Assembly (NCBI GenBank): GCA_019075905.1
Contig: JAGXAM010000005.1
Location: forward strand, 82,606 to 146,605
Length of the DNA: 64,000 bases
Source of the DNA: Hyphomicrobiales bacterium
GTDB lineage: Bacteria; Pseudomonadota; Alphaproteobacteria; Rhizobiales; Beijerinckiaceae
Direction of reading: 5' to 3'
Position numbers and translations under genes: made by a program
The notes under the pieces: model-generated
Seen by the model: the letters and a program-made list of their open reading frames with translations, nothing else
What the model was told of the DNA's origin: nothing
Databases searched by the model: none
Shown: piece by piece, positions 1 through 9,416 of the stretch
Layout of the letters: each line of letters begins with the position of its first letter
How positions within the stretch are numbered: position 1 is the first letter of the stretch

Positions 1-207
1 CGTGACAAAGCGCATCTGCCCGTCGACTTCCAGCGGGCCGCTCTTGCCGGAGCGGAAGAAGGCTTCCAGCGCTTCGGCCTGCGGATGAAGCGCGACATCG
101 GCGGCCTTGACCAATTGCTGGGCGCCGCTGGCGGTGTCGGTCATGACGAGGGCGGCACGACGTGCCTGGCGCTCGGCATTGAGGGCTCTGAGATTCTGCA
201 GGTCCAT
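1..207 (-). CDS. XdhC/CoxI family protein, 5' part only
   Basis: The N-terminal 69 codons of a gene that runs off the left edge of the window. Its ATG overlaps the stop of the preceding XdhC-type gene as ATGA, so the two are translationally coupled. The visible protein starts MDLQNLRALNAERQARRAA and contains LVMTDTASGAQQLVKAADV, which resembles the second of the paired XdhC/CoxI proteins found beside molybdenum hydroxylase genes. By family, these proteins help mature or insert the sulfurated molybdenum cofactor of xanthine or CO dehydrogenase-type enzymes. The enzyme subunits are not in the window. The Rossmann domain that would confirm the call lies outside it. Confidence 0.6.
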   Translation of the reverse strand, partial: MDLQNLRALNAERQARRAALVMTDTASGAQQLVKAADVALHPQAEALEAFFRSGKSGPLEVDGQMRFVT

Positions 208-521
208 CAGGCAACCTTCTCTACAAATATGCGGATGCGCCCGCCGCAGGACAGGCCGACCCGCCAGGCGGTTTCATCGGCCACGCCAAATTCTAGGGTG
301 CGTGGCTTGCCATCGGCGATGACATCCATCGCCTGGGTGACGACTTCGCCCTCGACGCAGCCGCCGGAGACCGATCCGGCAAAATGGCCGGTTTCGTCGA
401 TGGCCAACTGGCTGCCGACCGGGCGCGGGGCCGAACCCCAGGTTTCGACCACGGTGGCGAGGGCGACGCCGCGCCCGGCTGCGCGCCAGACCTCGGCCGA
501 TTGCAGGACATCATCTTCCAT
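207..521 (-). CDS. XdhC/CoxI N-terminal domain protein (molybdenum hydroxylase maturation)
   Basis: A short protein of about 104 residues matching the N-terminal XdhC_CoxI domain. The typical stretches ATVVETWGSAPRPVGSQLAI and FAGSVSGGCVEGEVV are both present, and it ends with RIRIFVEKV. The second ATG (521) is preferred over the first (527) because GGAGG lies 7 nt upstream of it. The family acts in insertion or sulfuration of the molybdenum cofactor in xanthine/CO/aldehyde dehydrogenases. It follows the CoxE-like VWA gene by about 30 bp and is coupled by ATGA to the next XdhC gene, as in cox-type accessory operons. Full-length XdhC is longer, so this is the split form. Confidence 0.8.
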   Translation of the reverse strand: MEDDVLQSAEVWRAAGRGVALATVVETWGSAPRPVGSQLAIDETGHFAGSVSGGCVEGEVVTQAMDVIADGKPRTLEFGVADETAWRVGLSCGGRIRIFVEKVA

Positions 522-552
522 TTTCATGCCTCCGGTTCATCAAACCCGCGCC

Positions 553-1782
553 TCATGCCGCCTGTGCCAGCCATGGCCTCGGGTCGAAATCCTGCCGCGC
601 CGGCGATGACAGGGCCGCGCAAAGCTCGGCCATGCTTGCCAGATTATGGATCGGGCGGAATTCGTCAACATGGGGCATGATCGCCCGCACGCCAGCCGCC
701 TTGGCGCTGAAACCATCGAAGCGCAACAGCGGGTTGACCCAGATGATGCGGCGGCACGAGCGGTGCAGGCGTTGCATTTCATGGCTGAGTTCCTGCGTGC
801 CTTCGCGCTCAAGCCCGTCGGTAAACAAGATCAGGGTGGCGCCGCCGCCAAGAACCCGGCGTGACCAGTCGCGGTTGAAATGGTGCAAGGAAGCGCCGAT
901 GCGCGTGCCGCCGGACCAGTCCTGCACCCCGGCGGCGCAGGCCGAAAGCGCGTCGTCAATGTCGCGATGGCGCAGGCTGCGGCTGACATTGGTCAGTCTG
1001 GTGCCGAACAGGAAGGTATGCACCTTGCGCCGCTCGCTGGTGAGCACATGCAGGAAATGCAGGAACAACCGGGTATAATCGCTCATCGAGCCGGAAATGT
1101 CGCATAGCGCCACCAGAGGTGGCACTTTTTCGGCGGGCGCGCGAAAAGCCAGATCAATCATCGCGCCGCCGCCCTTCATCGAACGGCGAAAGGTGCGGCG
1201 CGGGTCGATGCGGTGGCCGCGGGCGTCCGGGGTCAAGCGCCGCGTCAGGATCGCATCATCGCGCAAGTGCAGCCGGGCAATCGCCGCCTCGGCGCGGGCG
1301 ATTTCCTCGGCGCTCATCTGCGCGAAATCTTTGTGCTGCAGCACTTCTTCGGCCGACATGGTGAAACGGGCATCAAGATCGAGCGAGGGGGCGTGATTTT
1401 CCTGACGCGGCGGCTGCTTGATCAGCGCATCTGCGACACGGGTGGCGCCGCCATCGGCCTTCTGTTTCTTGGTGTTTTTGGGCTCTGCGACCGGCGAGAG
1501 CATGGCGATGAGCTTTTCCATAAAGCCGCGCCGCCGCCAGAATATATCGAAGGCCTGATTGAAGATGATGCTGTGCTCGTGCTTTTTCACCAGCACGGCA
1601 TGCAAGGTGGCGCGGAAATCCTCGCGCTCGCCAAATCCGCAAGCTTCGATGGCAGCCAGGGCATCGAGGGTCGAGGCCGGCCCCACCGGCAGCCCGGCTT
1701 CGTGCAGCGCGCGGGCGAAATACACCAGATTATCAGCCAGTGTTCCTGTAGATGAGGCGCTGGAAGGCGAGGCGGAAGACAT
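553..1782 (-). CDS. VWA domain-containing CoxE family protein
   Basis: A protein of about 409 residues of the CoxE family, cytoplasmic VWA proteins that work with a MoxR-type AAA ATPase (CoxD) in assembling the active site of Mo-containing CO dehydrogenase-like enzymes. The C-terminal half is a VWA domain with a metal-binding DISGSMSDY (MIDAS) and a later TLILFTDGLEREG. The basic RRTFRRSMKGGGAMIDLAFR segment before the VWA domain is typical. The start is uncertain: the frame stays open to 1959, but the protein from ATG 1782 (MSSASPSSASSTG, then LADNLVYFARALHEAG) has the usual family length. No CoxD/MoxR gene precedes it here. It heads a run with two XdhC genes. Confidence 0.85.
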   Translation of the reverse strand: MSSASPSSASSTGTLADNLVYFARALHEAGLPVGPASTLDALAAIEACGFGEREDFRATLHAVLVKKHEHSIIFNQAFDIFWRRRGFMEKLIAMLSPVAEPKNTKKQKADGGATRVADALIKQPPRQENHAPSLDLDARFTMSAEEVLQHKDFAQMSAEEIARAEAAIARLHLRDDAILTRRLTPDARGHRIDPRRTFRRSMKGGGAMIDLAFRAPAEKVPPLVALCDISGSMSDYTRLFLHFLHVLTSERRKVHTFLFGTRLTNVSRSLRHRDIDDALSACAAGVQDWSGGTRIGASLHHFNRDWSRRVLGGGATLILFTDGLEREGTQELSHEMQRLHRSCRRIIWVNPLLRFDGFSAKAAGVRAIMPHVDEFRPIHNLASMAELCAALSSPARQDFDPRPWLAQAA

Positions 1783-2081
1783 GTGGCCTGCGGGGCAAGA
1801 GGGCAATGAACTATAGCGGGATTGGCGGGACTGCACCAGTGCCGATGTCATCGCCATCTTATGCGCTTGCCGCACCTGACGGGCTGCCGGCGGGTGATGC
1901 TGATGCCTCGGCAGGTGGTGAAACCTTGTAGTCGCGCTGCTGCAGCACTGTATTGCCATCGTTCATTAACCATTTTGCGGTTGGATACAGGCCGGACTTA
2001 TCCATCTTGCGACGCTAATAACAAGTCTCATGCGATAATTACCATTGAATATCTGTTCGAGTTCAGGTCGGAGCTGCATTT
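1783..2081. other. Intergenic region between divergent coxE-like and outer membrane protein genes
   Basis: About 300 bp between the coxE-like gene (leftward) and the outer membrane protein gene (rightward), more AT-rich toward its right end. It should hold both promoters. A GGAG lies 8 nt before the ATG at 2082. No RNA gene, repeat or convincing operator was seen. An open frame continues from coxE to 1959 but reads as low-complexity non-protein sequence. Confidence 0.4.
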
Positions 2082-2963
2082 ATGAGGAAACAAATTTCCA
2101 GACTTGCGGGGATTGCTGCGGCATTTTGCCTGGCGGCCCATGCTGCAAATGCCGCCGACCTGCTCGACGTCAATCCGCAGGGCGGGACGGTTTTTGGCAG
2201 CAGCGCCATTCGCCATGCCAATAACCAGATTGAGCTGCGCGCCACCGACACGGATTTCAATTATCTTGAGACAGGCGATCCGGTGTTCAATCTGCCCGGG
2301 CCGCTCGATGAGGAGCGCGGCTGGGTGCCGGGATTGTCGCTGAACTTCTCGGAAATGCAGGATGTCGGCGTCAGAAATCTCTATATTGATGCCGAGCTCA
2401 GCTGGTCGCGCGGCCACACCAAATATATTGGCGCGCCGATTGGCACCACCGGCGCCTTCGGCTCGATCATCAGCCGCAGCGGTGCCCAGGTGCTCGACAG
2501 CAATTTTCGCTTTGGCGAGGGCTTTGATGTAGGGTCCAACGGGATGCTGACGCCGTATTTCGGCATTGGCAGCCATTCGTGGAACCGCGGTGTCAATGCC
2601 GGCGAACTCTACAGCCATTATTATGTCGGCGCCGGCCTGATGGCGCAGGTCTCGCCCTTCAATGCCACCGTGCTCTCGGCCTATGGCCTCATCGGCACGA
2701 CGCTGGCCTCGCATATCAAGGTTGCCGGCGACCAGACCTTTCCGGGCTTTTCGTCGTCGCTGCGCAATTCGGTCTTGTACAAATTCGGGGCCTCGGCCGA
2801 TTATGCCCTGACCCAGCAATTGCATCTGATGGCAGGCGTTGATGCCACGGCCTTCACCTATGGCGCCTCAACGCCGGTGCAGCTTGTCGGGGCCCTCGCC
2901 AATGAGCCCAACAGCCGCACATTCACCACCACGGTCAATCTCGGCCTTGGCTACGGTTTCTGA
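2082..2963 (+). CDS. Outer membrane beta-barrel protein
   Basis: A 293-residue protein with a clear Sec signal peptide (MRKQISRLAG, then IAAAFCLAAHAANA, cleavage before ADLLD). The rest alternates hydrophobic and polar residues with many Gly and Tyr and ends in an aromatic residue (VNLGLGYGF), the usual outer-membrane targeting signature of beta-barrels. GGAG lies 8 nt before the ATG. No named family was recognised, though segments such as YHYYVGAGL-like strands suit a small alphaproteobacterial surface barrel. It converges on the helicase gene, with 17 bp between stop codons. The function (porin, adhesin or structural) is not determined. Confidence 0.6.
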   Translation: MRKQISRLAGIAAAFCLAAHAANAADLLDVNPQGGTVFGSSAIRHANNQIELRATDTDFNYLETGDPVFNLPGPLDEERGWVPGLSLNFSEMQDVGVRNLYIDAELSWSRGHTKYIGAPIGTTGAFGSIISRSGAQVLDSNFRFGEGFDVGSNGMLTPYFGIGSHSWNRGVNAGELYSHYYVGAGLMAQVSPFNATVLSAYGLIGTTLASHIKVAGDQTFPGFSSSLRNSVLYKFGASADYALTQQLHLMAGVDATAFTYGASTPVQLVGALANEPNSRTFTTTVNLGLGYGF

Positions 2964-2980
2964 GCCGGACGGGGCCATAT

Positions 2981-4837
2981 TCATTCGCCCGTCTCGGCCA
3001 GCGCGGCGCGGCGGCGTGCCCTTTCCTTCTTGCCGGGCTTGATCTTGTTTTCGACGGGGGCGGCGCCGGCCAGATGGCCGAGGCGCTGGGCTTTGGATAT
3101 GTAGGCTTTGGCGGCGCGCGGCGGCGCGCCATCAGGCTTGCCCCCGGCGGGCGATGCCGGCCGCGCCCCCCTCGGCGCGTGGCGATCCCGCGAGGGGGCA
3201 CCGTGCGGGCCTGATCCGGCGCGCTCGATGCGCATGCTTTTATCGGCCATCCGCGCTGTCGCTTTGGTGAAGGTGTCAGCATGGCTGGCGGCAATCTCGA
3301 ACATGGTCTCGCGGTCGGCGATCTTGATCGCGCCAATTTCGGCCTTGCTGATGCGCCCGGCGCGGCACAGGAGTGGGATGAGCCACTTGGGATCGGCATC
3401 CTTGGCGCGCCCGATGTTGAGGCGAAACCATACCGCGCCATCGAGCGTTGCGTGGCCGGGGCGCTCGCGCAGCGGATCATAGCCGGCGCGCCCTGGCCGC
3501 ACCTCACGCGGGCCCTCCGGACGACCGGCACCGGGATCATCAAGATCCTCGGGGGCGGGCAGGCGCTGACGCAGGAAGCTGGCGAGCGCTAGGGCAATAG
3601 CGTCGGGCGTATGGCGGGCCTGCAGGGCGCGGGCGATATCGACATCTTCCTCCAGCGCGGCGCCGGTAAAGACCGGATCAGCCAGCAACCGCGCCTCATC
3701 CTTGGCGCGCACCTCGTCGGCTGTCGGCGGGCCTGACCATGTGCAGGCGACGCGGGCGCTCATCAGCAAGGTCTCGGCGCGACGGCGGCGGGTGACCGGC
3801 ACGATCAGCACGCAGACGCCCTTGCGCCCGGCGCGGCCGGTGCGCCCGGAGCGGTGCAGCAGGGTCTCGCGGTTGTTGGGCAGATCGGCATGGATCACCA
3901 GCGACAGGTCAGGCAGATCGAGCCCGCGAGCGGCGACGTCGGTGGCGACGCAGACGCGGGCGCGGCCATCACGCAGCGCCTGCAGGCCATGGCTGCGCTC
4001 GTTTTGCGAGAGCTCGCCCGATAGTGCGACCGCCGCAAAGCCGCGCTCGGTGAGGCTGGCGTGCATGTGGCGCACGCCGTCGCGGGTCGCGCAGAAGACT
4101 ATGGCGGCGCGGGCCTCGAAATAACGCAGCACATTCACCACCGCATGTTCGCCCTCCTGCGGCGCACAACGCACGGCACGGTATTCGATATCGGCATGTG
4201 CCGCAGTTGCCGAGGCGACATCGATGCGCAGGCTGTCGCGCTGAAAATTGCGGGCAAGCAGGGCGATGGCCTTGGGGATGGTGGCGGAGAACAACAGCGT
4301 GCGGCGCTCGGAGGGCGTGGCGGCAAGGATGAATTCGAGATCTTCCCTGAAACCGAGATCAAGCATTTCATCGGCCTCGTCGAGCACGACGGCCTTGAGC
4401 GCCGCGGCATTGAGGCGGCCGCGCTCAAGATGGTCACGCAGGCGGCCGGGCGTTCCCACGACAATATGGCAACCGGCAGCAAGGGCGCGCTGCTCGCGGC
4501 GCGCATCCATGCCACCGACGCAGGAAACCACCTTGCCGCCGGCCTCGGCGAAAAGCCATTCGAGTTCGCGGTGCACCTGCATCGCCAACTCACGGGTGGG
4601 CGCAACTACCAGCGCCAGAGGTGCGTCAGGAGAAGCGAGGACTGGCGCCGCGCCCAGCAGGGCAGCAGCGAGCGACAGGCCATAGGCAACGGTCTTGCCG
4701 GAGCCGGTCTGGGCTGAAACCAGCAAGTCACGCGCCGGATCGGCGGCGAGAACGGCGTCCTGCACGGGGGTGGGTTCGGCATAGTCGCGCGCTTGCAGCG
4801 CCTTGGTCAGGGCAGGATGGAGTTTGGGGAAGGGCAT
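2981..4837 (-). CDS. DEAD-box ATP-dependent RNA helicase with DbpA-type RNA-binding domain
   Basis: A 618-residue helicase starting MPFPKLHPAL. RecA domain 1 carries the Q-motif region (PTPVQDAVL), Walker A AQTGSGKT at residues 42-49, GTPGR, DEAD at 153-156 and SAT at 184-186. Domain 2 carries ATDVAARGLD and HRSGRTGR at 328-335. Residues about 467-530 (GAVWFRLNIGRAKDADPKWL) match the DbpA RNA-binding domain, which in E. coli DbpA recognises a 23S rRNA hairpin during 50S assembly. A basic Lys/Arg-rich tail (KKERARRRAALAE) follows. An upstream in-frame ATG at 4891 exists, but this one has GAAAG behind it and gives the usual N terminus. CsdA/DeaD-type roles are also possible. Confidence 0.9.
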   Translation of the reverse strand: MPFPKLHPALTKALQARDYAEPTPVQDAVLAADPARDLLVSAQTGSGKTVAYGLSLAAALLGAAPVLASPDAPLALVVAPTRELAMQVHRELEWLFAEAGGKVVSCVGGMDARREQRALAAGCHIVVGTPGRLRDHLERGRLNAAALKAVVLDEADEMLDLGFREDLEFILAATPSERRTLLFSATIPKAIALLARNFQRDSLRIDVASATAAHADIEYRAVRCAPQEGEHAVVNVLRYFEARAAIVFCATRDGVRHMHASLTERGFAAVALSGELSQNERSHGLQALRDGRARVCVATDVAARGLDLPDLSLVIHADLPNNRETLLHRSGRTGRAGRKGVCVLIVPVTRRRRAETLLMSARVACTWSGPPTADEVRAKDEARLLADPVFTGAALEEDVDIARALQARHTPDAIALALASFLRQRLPAPEDLDDPGAGRPEGPREVRPGRAGYDPLRERPGHATLDGAVWFRLNIGRAKDADPKWLIPLLCRAGRISKAEIGAIKIADRETMFEIAASHADTFTKATARMADKSMRIERAGSGPHGAPSRDRHAPRGARPASPAGGKPDGAPPRAAKAYISKAQRLGHLAGAAPVENKIKPGKKERARRRAALAETGE

Positions 4838-4960
4838 TGCATCGCTTTCAAAAGGAAGGCTTGGCCTAGGCCCTTTGCCAAGGCGACGCAATCACCGCGA
4901 AGCAGCATTTGTCCGCCATGTCGCCCATATGGGCGCGCTGGTGTCCCGGGCCGACGCCGA

Positions 4961-6022
4961 TCAGGCGACCGCAGCCCTGTCGTTGCTGGCGGCCGGCAAG
5001 GTGCGCCGCACGAAATAATCCGGCTCGGTGAGCTGGCGGCGCAGCGTCGGGATGATCTCGCGGTAGCAATCGACGATGCCCTTGTAGGGCGGCGGACAGA
5101 CGTCCTTGATTTCCTCGTGCAATTCCGGGAGCCGGTGATAGGGCACCATCGGAAACATGTGATGCTCGATGTGGTAATTCATGTTCCAGTAAACGAACTG
5201 GCTGAAGGGGTTCATCCTGGTGGTGCGGCAGTTGAGGCGATGGTCGAGCACATCCTCGGCAAGGCCGATATGCTGCGTGAGGCCGGTCATAACCTGATGC
5301 CAGGCGCCATATATGCGCGGCAGGCCGATCAGCATCAGCGGCACCAGCGACTGCGTCAGGGCGCTGGCGAGCAGCGTCAGGCAATAGATCACCACCCAGT
5401 TGCGGGCGACCTGCACCACTTTGCCCCATTCGCCGCGCGGAATAAAATCCTTCTCGCTGGCGTTGAGATTGCCCGAGGCATAGCGCAACATCGCCGCCAG
5501 CGACTGCGGCACATCGATCAGGCCGAAGACATTGAGGCCGACCTTGAGCACTTCGGGCGGTCTGGTCGTGATGATTTCCGGGTCGCGGCCGACGATGATC
5601 GTATCGGTATGGTGGCGCGAATGGCTCCATTTCCAGACGATCGGGTTGCGCATCATCATGAAGCAGGCGAGCTGATAGACGGCGTCATTTTTCCACGGTG
5701 TCTTGAAGGCCGTGCCGTGGCCGCATTCATGCCAGCGGCTGTCGCCGCCAGACCCGTAAAGCACGCCATAAATCAAGAAGAAGGGCACACACAGCCACGA
5801 GCCCCAGAACAGCGCGCCGAGGGAACCGGTGACCAGCATCGCGCCTATCCAGATGGCGGTGTCGCGGGTCGCGGGCTCATCGGAGCGCTGCATCAATTGC
5901 TTCATGCGGGCGCGGGGAATGTCGGGACGGTACCATTGCGCATTCGCCAGCCCGGCCTCGATCGCTGCGGCATTGAGCGGGCCGGTCAGGCTGTAGTCAC
6001 GCGGATGGAGGCTGTTCGTCAT
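4961..6022 (-). CDS. Fatty acid desaturase family protein
   Basis: A 353-residue integral membrane di-iron desaturase. The three histidine boxes are present: HECGH at residues 98-102, HSRHH at 134-138 and HIEHH at 284-288. Hydrophobic segments lie near 57-90 and 205-235. These enzymes use O2 and electrons from ferredoxin or cytochrome to desaturate or hydroxylate acyl chains or related lipids. The HECGH and HIEHH spacing fits the broad FA_desaturase family, and the substrate cannot be told from sequence. It stands alone between the helicase and deoB, same strand. Confidence 0.88.
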   Translation of the reverse strand: MTNSLHPRDYSLTGPLNAAAIEAGLANAQWYRPDIPRARMKQLMQRSDEPATRDTAIWIGAMLVTGSLGALFWGSWLCVPFFLIYGVLYGSGGDSRWHECGHGTAFKTPWKNDAVYQLACFMMMRNPIVWKWSHSRHHTDTIIVGRDPEIITTRPPEVLKVGLNVFGLIDVPQSLAAMLRYASGNLNASEKDFIPRGEWGKVVQVARNWVVIYCLTLLASALTQSLVPLMLIGLPRIYGAWHQVMTGLTQHIGLAEDVLDHRLNCRTTRMNPFSQFVYWNMNYHIEHHMFPMVPYHRLPELHEEIKDVCPPPYKGIVDCYREIIPTLRRQLTEPDYFVRRTLPAASNDRAAVA

Positions 6023-6142
6023 GGCTGGCTCCGTGAATGCATCGTTGTTTTATCGCAAAAAGCTGACCGTGCAAGTATATTCGCGCTACAATTACAGCAA
6101 GTCCGGGCGAGGCTGACAGAAGAACAAGCGGTAGCGGGGCGC

Positions 6143-7357
6143 TCAGAAGGGTGTGCCGAAAGCTGGCGCCGACAGGCCGATATGGCGGGCCAGCGTGGCG
6201 GCCATGTCAGCGAAGGTCGGGCGCTGGCCGATGGCGCGAGCCGGCTGGCCGGGGCTAAAGGCCAGCACCGGCACCTGTTCGCGTGTGTGGTCGGTGCCGC
6301 GCCATGTCGGATCATTGCCATGGTCGGCGGTGATGATCGCCAGATCTTCCGGCTGCAGGGCGGCGATCAGGGCCGGCAGGCGTGCATCAAACCGCTCCAG
6401 CGCCGCCGCATAACCGGCGACATCGCGGCGATGGCCGTATTCACTGTCGAAATCGACAAAATTCGCAAAGATCAGGCCGCCGTCGGGCAAGGTTTGCAGG
6501 GCGTTCAGCAGGTGATCGAAATTGGCTTCATTGTCGGCGCCCTTGAGCTCCTGCCCGGTGGCGCGATGCGCAAAAATATCGCCGATCTTGCCGATGCTGA
6601 CGATGGTGCGGCCGGCGGCGCTGGCCCTGTCGAGAAGATGGCCGTGTGGCGGCGGCATGGCAAAATCCTTGCGGTGGGCCGTGCGCCGGAAGCCGGTGGC
6701 GGCGGTGCCGACAAAGGGGCGGGCTATAATGCGGCCGATTTTCAGGTCGTCGCACAGGCGCCGCGCCACAAGGCAGAGATCATAGAGGCGCTGCAGGCCG
6801 AAAGTTTCCTCATGGGCGGCAATCTGCAGCACGCTGTCCACCGACGTGTAGCAAATCGGCTTGCCGGAGCGGACGTGCTCGGCCCCGAAGTCCTCGATGA
6901 TCTGGGTGCCCGAGGCGTGGCAATTGCCGAGAATGCCGGGGAGTGCGGCCTCGCGGATCATCGCCTCGGTGAGGCTTGCCGGGAAGCTTGGCTGCGTATC
7001 GGGGAAATAGCCGGGGGCGAAATCGACCCCGGCACCGGCCATTTCCCAATGGCCTGAGGGGGTATCCTTGCCGGGCGCGGTCTCGATGGCGCTGCCATAG
7101 CTGCCGCGCGGCTTGATATCGGCGGCAAATCCGGCAGGCAGACTGCCGGCTGTCTGCGCGGCCAGCCCGAGCCCGAGCGTTTCCAGCACCGGCAGGCGCA
7201 GGGGCCCGCTGCGCAGGCCGTCGCGCTCGCCGCGCCCGGCATGGCAGGCTGCTGCGATGTGCCCGAGGGTGCTTGCGCCCTCATCACCAAAGGCGCGGGC
7301 ATCGGGGGCATGGCCAATGCCGAATGAATCCAGCACGATCAAGAGGGCGCGGGCCAT
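6143..7357 (-). CDS. deoB: Phosphopentomutase
   Basis: A 404-residue metalloenzyme of the alkaline phosphatase superfamily that interconverts (deoxy)ribose 1-phosphate and 5-phosphate in nucleoside salvage. It begins [20 protein letters not shown], the standard DeoB start with the metal-binding Asp, and has the catalytic-Thr region [13 protein letters not shown] and the metal site [19 protein letters not shown]. Its ATG overlaps the stop of yejF (TAATG), so it is the last gene of the yej operon here. The length is normal for the family. Confidence 0.95.
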   Translation of the reverse strand: MARALLIVLDSFGIGHAPDARAFGDEGASTLGHIAAACHAGRGERDGLRSGPLRLPVLETLGLGLAAQTAGSLPAGFAADIKPRGSYGSAIETAPGKDTPSGHWEMAGAGVDFAPGYFPDTQPSFPASLTEAMIREAALPGILGNCHASGTQIIEDFGAEHVRSGKPICYTSVDSVLQIAAHEETFGLQRLYDLCLVARRLCDDLKIGRIIARPFVGTAATGFRRTAHRKDFAMPPPHGHLLDRASAAGRTIVSIGKIGDIFAHRATGQELKGADNEANFDHLLNALQTLPDGGLIFANFVDFDSEYGHRRDVAGYAAALERFDARLPALIAALQPEDLAIITADHGNDPTWRGTDHTREQVPVLAFSPGQPARAIGQRPTFADMAATLARHIGLSAPAFGTPF

Positions 7358-8976
7358 TATCCTGCAACCTCCGCAGCGGAGACCGCCTCGATGTTGAAAG
7401 CTGCCGCAAACAGGGCGCGCGTATAGGGATGCTGCGGGGCGGCGAAAATCGGCGCGGCCGGCCCGCTTTCCATCACCTTGCCCCCCTTCATGATGATGAG
7501 GTCGCTCGCCAGCGCCTTCACCACCTTCAAATCGTGGCTGATGAACATATAGGCGATGCCATGGCGGGCCTGCAGGTCGCGCAGCAAGGTGACGATCTGC
7601 GCCTGCACCGACATGTCCAGCGCCGAAGTCGGCTCATCGAGCACGATGAATTTGGGTTCGAGCACCAGGGCGCGGGCAATGGCAATGCGCTGGCGCTGGC
7701 CGCCGGAAAATTCATGCGGGAAGCGGTCCATGGTGGCGGGGTCGAGATCAGTGGCGGCCAAAGCCGCCGTCACGCGCGACCGGCGCTCGGTAGCGGTGAG
7801 GCTTGAGTTCTGGATGCGCAGGCCCTCCTCGACGATCTGCGCGACCGACATGCGCGGCGACAGCGAGCCGAAGGGATCCTGAAACACCACCTGCAAATCG
7901 CGGCGCAGCGGCCGCATGGCGGTGGAATTCAGCGATGAAATATCCTTGCCGAGCCAGATGATCGGCCCCTGCGAGCGGATCAGGCGCAAGATCGCTAGCC
8001 CGAGCGTGGTCTTGCCCGAGCCTGATTCGCCGACAATGCCCAGCGTATGGCCAGCGCGCACCTGCAGGGAAATACCATCGACCGCCTTGATATGCGACAC
8101 GACGCGGCGCATCAGGCCACGGCGCACCGGAAACCAGACTTTCAAATCCCCGGTTTGCAGCAACAGCGGCCTCGTAGTGTCGACAGCCGGGGCTGCGCCT
8201 TTGGGTTCAGCCGCCAGCAGCATTTTCGTATAGGGATGCTGCGGGCCGGCAAACAGGCTGGCGGCGGGGCCGGCCTCGACGATGCGGCCTTTCTGCATCA
8301 CCGCCACATCATCGGCGATCTTGCGGACGATGCCGAGATCATGGGTGATGAACAGCATGGCCATGCCAAGCCGGGTTTGCAGATCCTTCAACAGTGCGAG
8401 AATCTGCGCCTGCACGGTAACATCCAGCGCCGTGGTCGGTTCATCGGCAATGAACAGGTCGGGCCGGTTGACCAGCGCCATGGCGATCATCACGCGCTGG
8501 CGCTGCCCGCCCGACAATTGATGCGGGTAGGCGCCGAGACGCCCGGCGGGATCGGGAATGCCGACCTCCGCGAGCGCTGCCACCACCCTGTCGCGGATGT
8601 CGCGCTTGCGGGTGCCGTGCAATTCGAGGATTTCGCCGATCTGCCGCTCGATGCTGTGCAGCGGGTTGAGCGATGACATCGGCTCCTGGAACACCATGGT
8701 GATCTTGCGTCCCCGCAGGGCGCGCAATTGCCGCTCGCTCATGGCCAGCACGTCATCGCCGGCAAAATTGATATGGCCGGTAACGCGCGCTGCTGGCGGC
8801 AGAAGGCGGGCCAGCGACAGGGCGGTGATGGATTTGCCGGACCCCGATTCTCCCACCAGGGCGAGGGTGCGACCCTTTTCCAGCGTGAAGCCGACATCCT
8901 GCACGACCGGCGTGAGCGCGCCGCGCGCCTGAAAGCCGATGCCAAGACCGGTTACGTGCAACAAGGGGCTGGTCAT
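7357..8976 (-). CDS. yejF: ABC transporter ATP-binding protein, YejF type (fused double ATPase)
   Basis: A 539-residue tandem ATPase for an oligopeptide/microcin C-type importer. Two complete nucleotide-binding domains are visible: first Walker A GESGSGKS with signature LSGGQRQRV and [11 protein letters not shown]; second [29 protein letters not shown] and [17 protein letters not shown]. Each domain is followed by the oligopeptide C-terminal extension ([26 protein letters not shown]). The order yejB-yejE-(PIN gene)-yejF matches the Yej system except for the insertion. It energises the YejB/YejE channel in the inner membrane. Confidence 0.92.
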   Translation of the reverse strand: MTSPLLHVTGLGIGFQARGALTPVVQDVGFTLEKGRTLALVGESGSGKSITALSLARLLPPAARVTGHINFAGDDVLAMSERQLRALRGRKITMVFQEPMSSLNPLHSIERQIGEILELHGTRKRDIRDRVVAALAEVGIPDPAGRLGAYPHQLSGGQRQRVMIAMALVNRPDLFIADEPTTALDVTVQAQILALLKDLQTRLGMAMLFITHDLGIVRKIADDVAVMQKGRIVEAGPAASLFAGPQHPYTKMLLAAEPKGAAPAVDTTRPLLLQTGDLKVWFPVRRGLMRRVVSHIKAVDGISLQVRAGHTLGIVGESGSGKTTLGLAILRLIRSQGPIIWLGKDISSLNSTAMRPLRRDLQVVFQDPFGSLSPRMSVAQIVEEGLRIQNSSLTATERRSRVTAALAATDLDPATMDRFPHEFSGGQRQRIAIARALVLEPKFIVLDEPTSALDMSVQAQIVTLLRDLQARHGIAYMFISHDLKVVKALASDLIIMKGGKVMESGPAAPIFAAPQHPYTRALFAAAFNIEAVSAAEVAG

Positions 8977-9416
8977 GGTCGTCCGGCCTCGCAGGGCGGC
9001 ACCAGCTGCGCCAGCGCGACCCGCTCGATGGTGGCGGGAAGCCGCAGATGCCGGTCATCGCTGGCCATGACATCGCAGCCGCTGCTGATGGCGGTGGCAA
9101 CATGGATGGCATCAGGCAAATCCATGCCGCGCAGGCCGGCGGCACGGCGCAGGATGGCGCGGGTGATGGGCAGCACCTGCAGGCATGATCCGGGCGCGAA
9201 CAGGGCCTCATAGGCGGCAAGGGGGGCAGCTTCGTGCCGGGCCAGCGGGCCACCGAGCACTTCGGCAAGGGTCAATTCGCTCGTGGTGCCAAGGCATTCG
9301 CGGCGCTCCATGGCGCCCAGCAAGGCCTGGGCCCCGAGCGCCTTTTGCTCGATGGCGGCGATCATGACATTGGCATCGAGATAGACATGCCGGTGTTCGA
9401 GGTTGAAGGCGCTCAT
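8973..9416 (-). CDS. PIN domain nuclease (VapC-like), orphan
   Basis: A 147-residue PIN-domain protein. The acidic metal-binding residues expected for an active RNase are present: D14 in YLDANVMIA, E47/E52 in SELTLAEVL, D102 in LPDAIHVATA and D120/D121 in MASDDRHL. VapC-type toxins cleave tRNA or rRNA and normally follow a small DNA-binding antitoxin gene. Here both ends overlap transporter genes by 4 bp (ATGA with yejE upstream, yejF downstream), leaving no room for an antitoxin. It is therefore co-translated with the importer. It could be a toxin controlled elsewhere or a domesticated nuclease. Confidence 0.85.
   Translation of the reverse strand: MSAFNLEHRHVYLDANVMIAAIEQKALGAQALLGAMERRECLGTTSELTLAEVLGGPLARHEAAPLAAYEALFAPGSCLQVLPITRAILRRAAGLRGMDLPDAIHVATAISSGCDVMASDDRHLRLPATIERVALAQLVPPCEAGRP

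Noticed and set aside
8973..9416. Complete VapBC toxin-antitoxin pair
   Set aside because: No antitoxin gene is adjacent; both neighbours are transporter genes overlapping by 4 bp.
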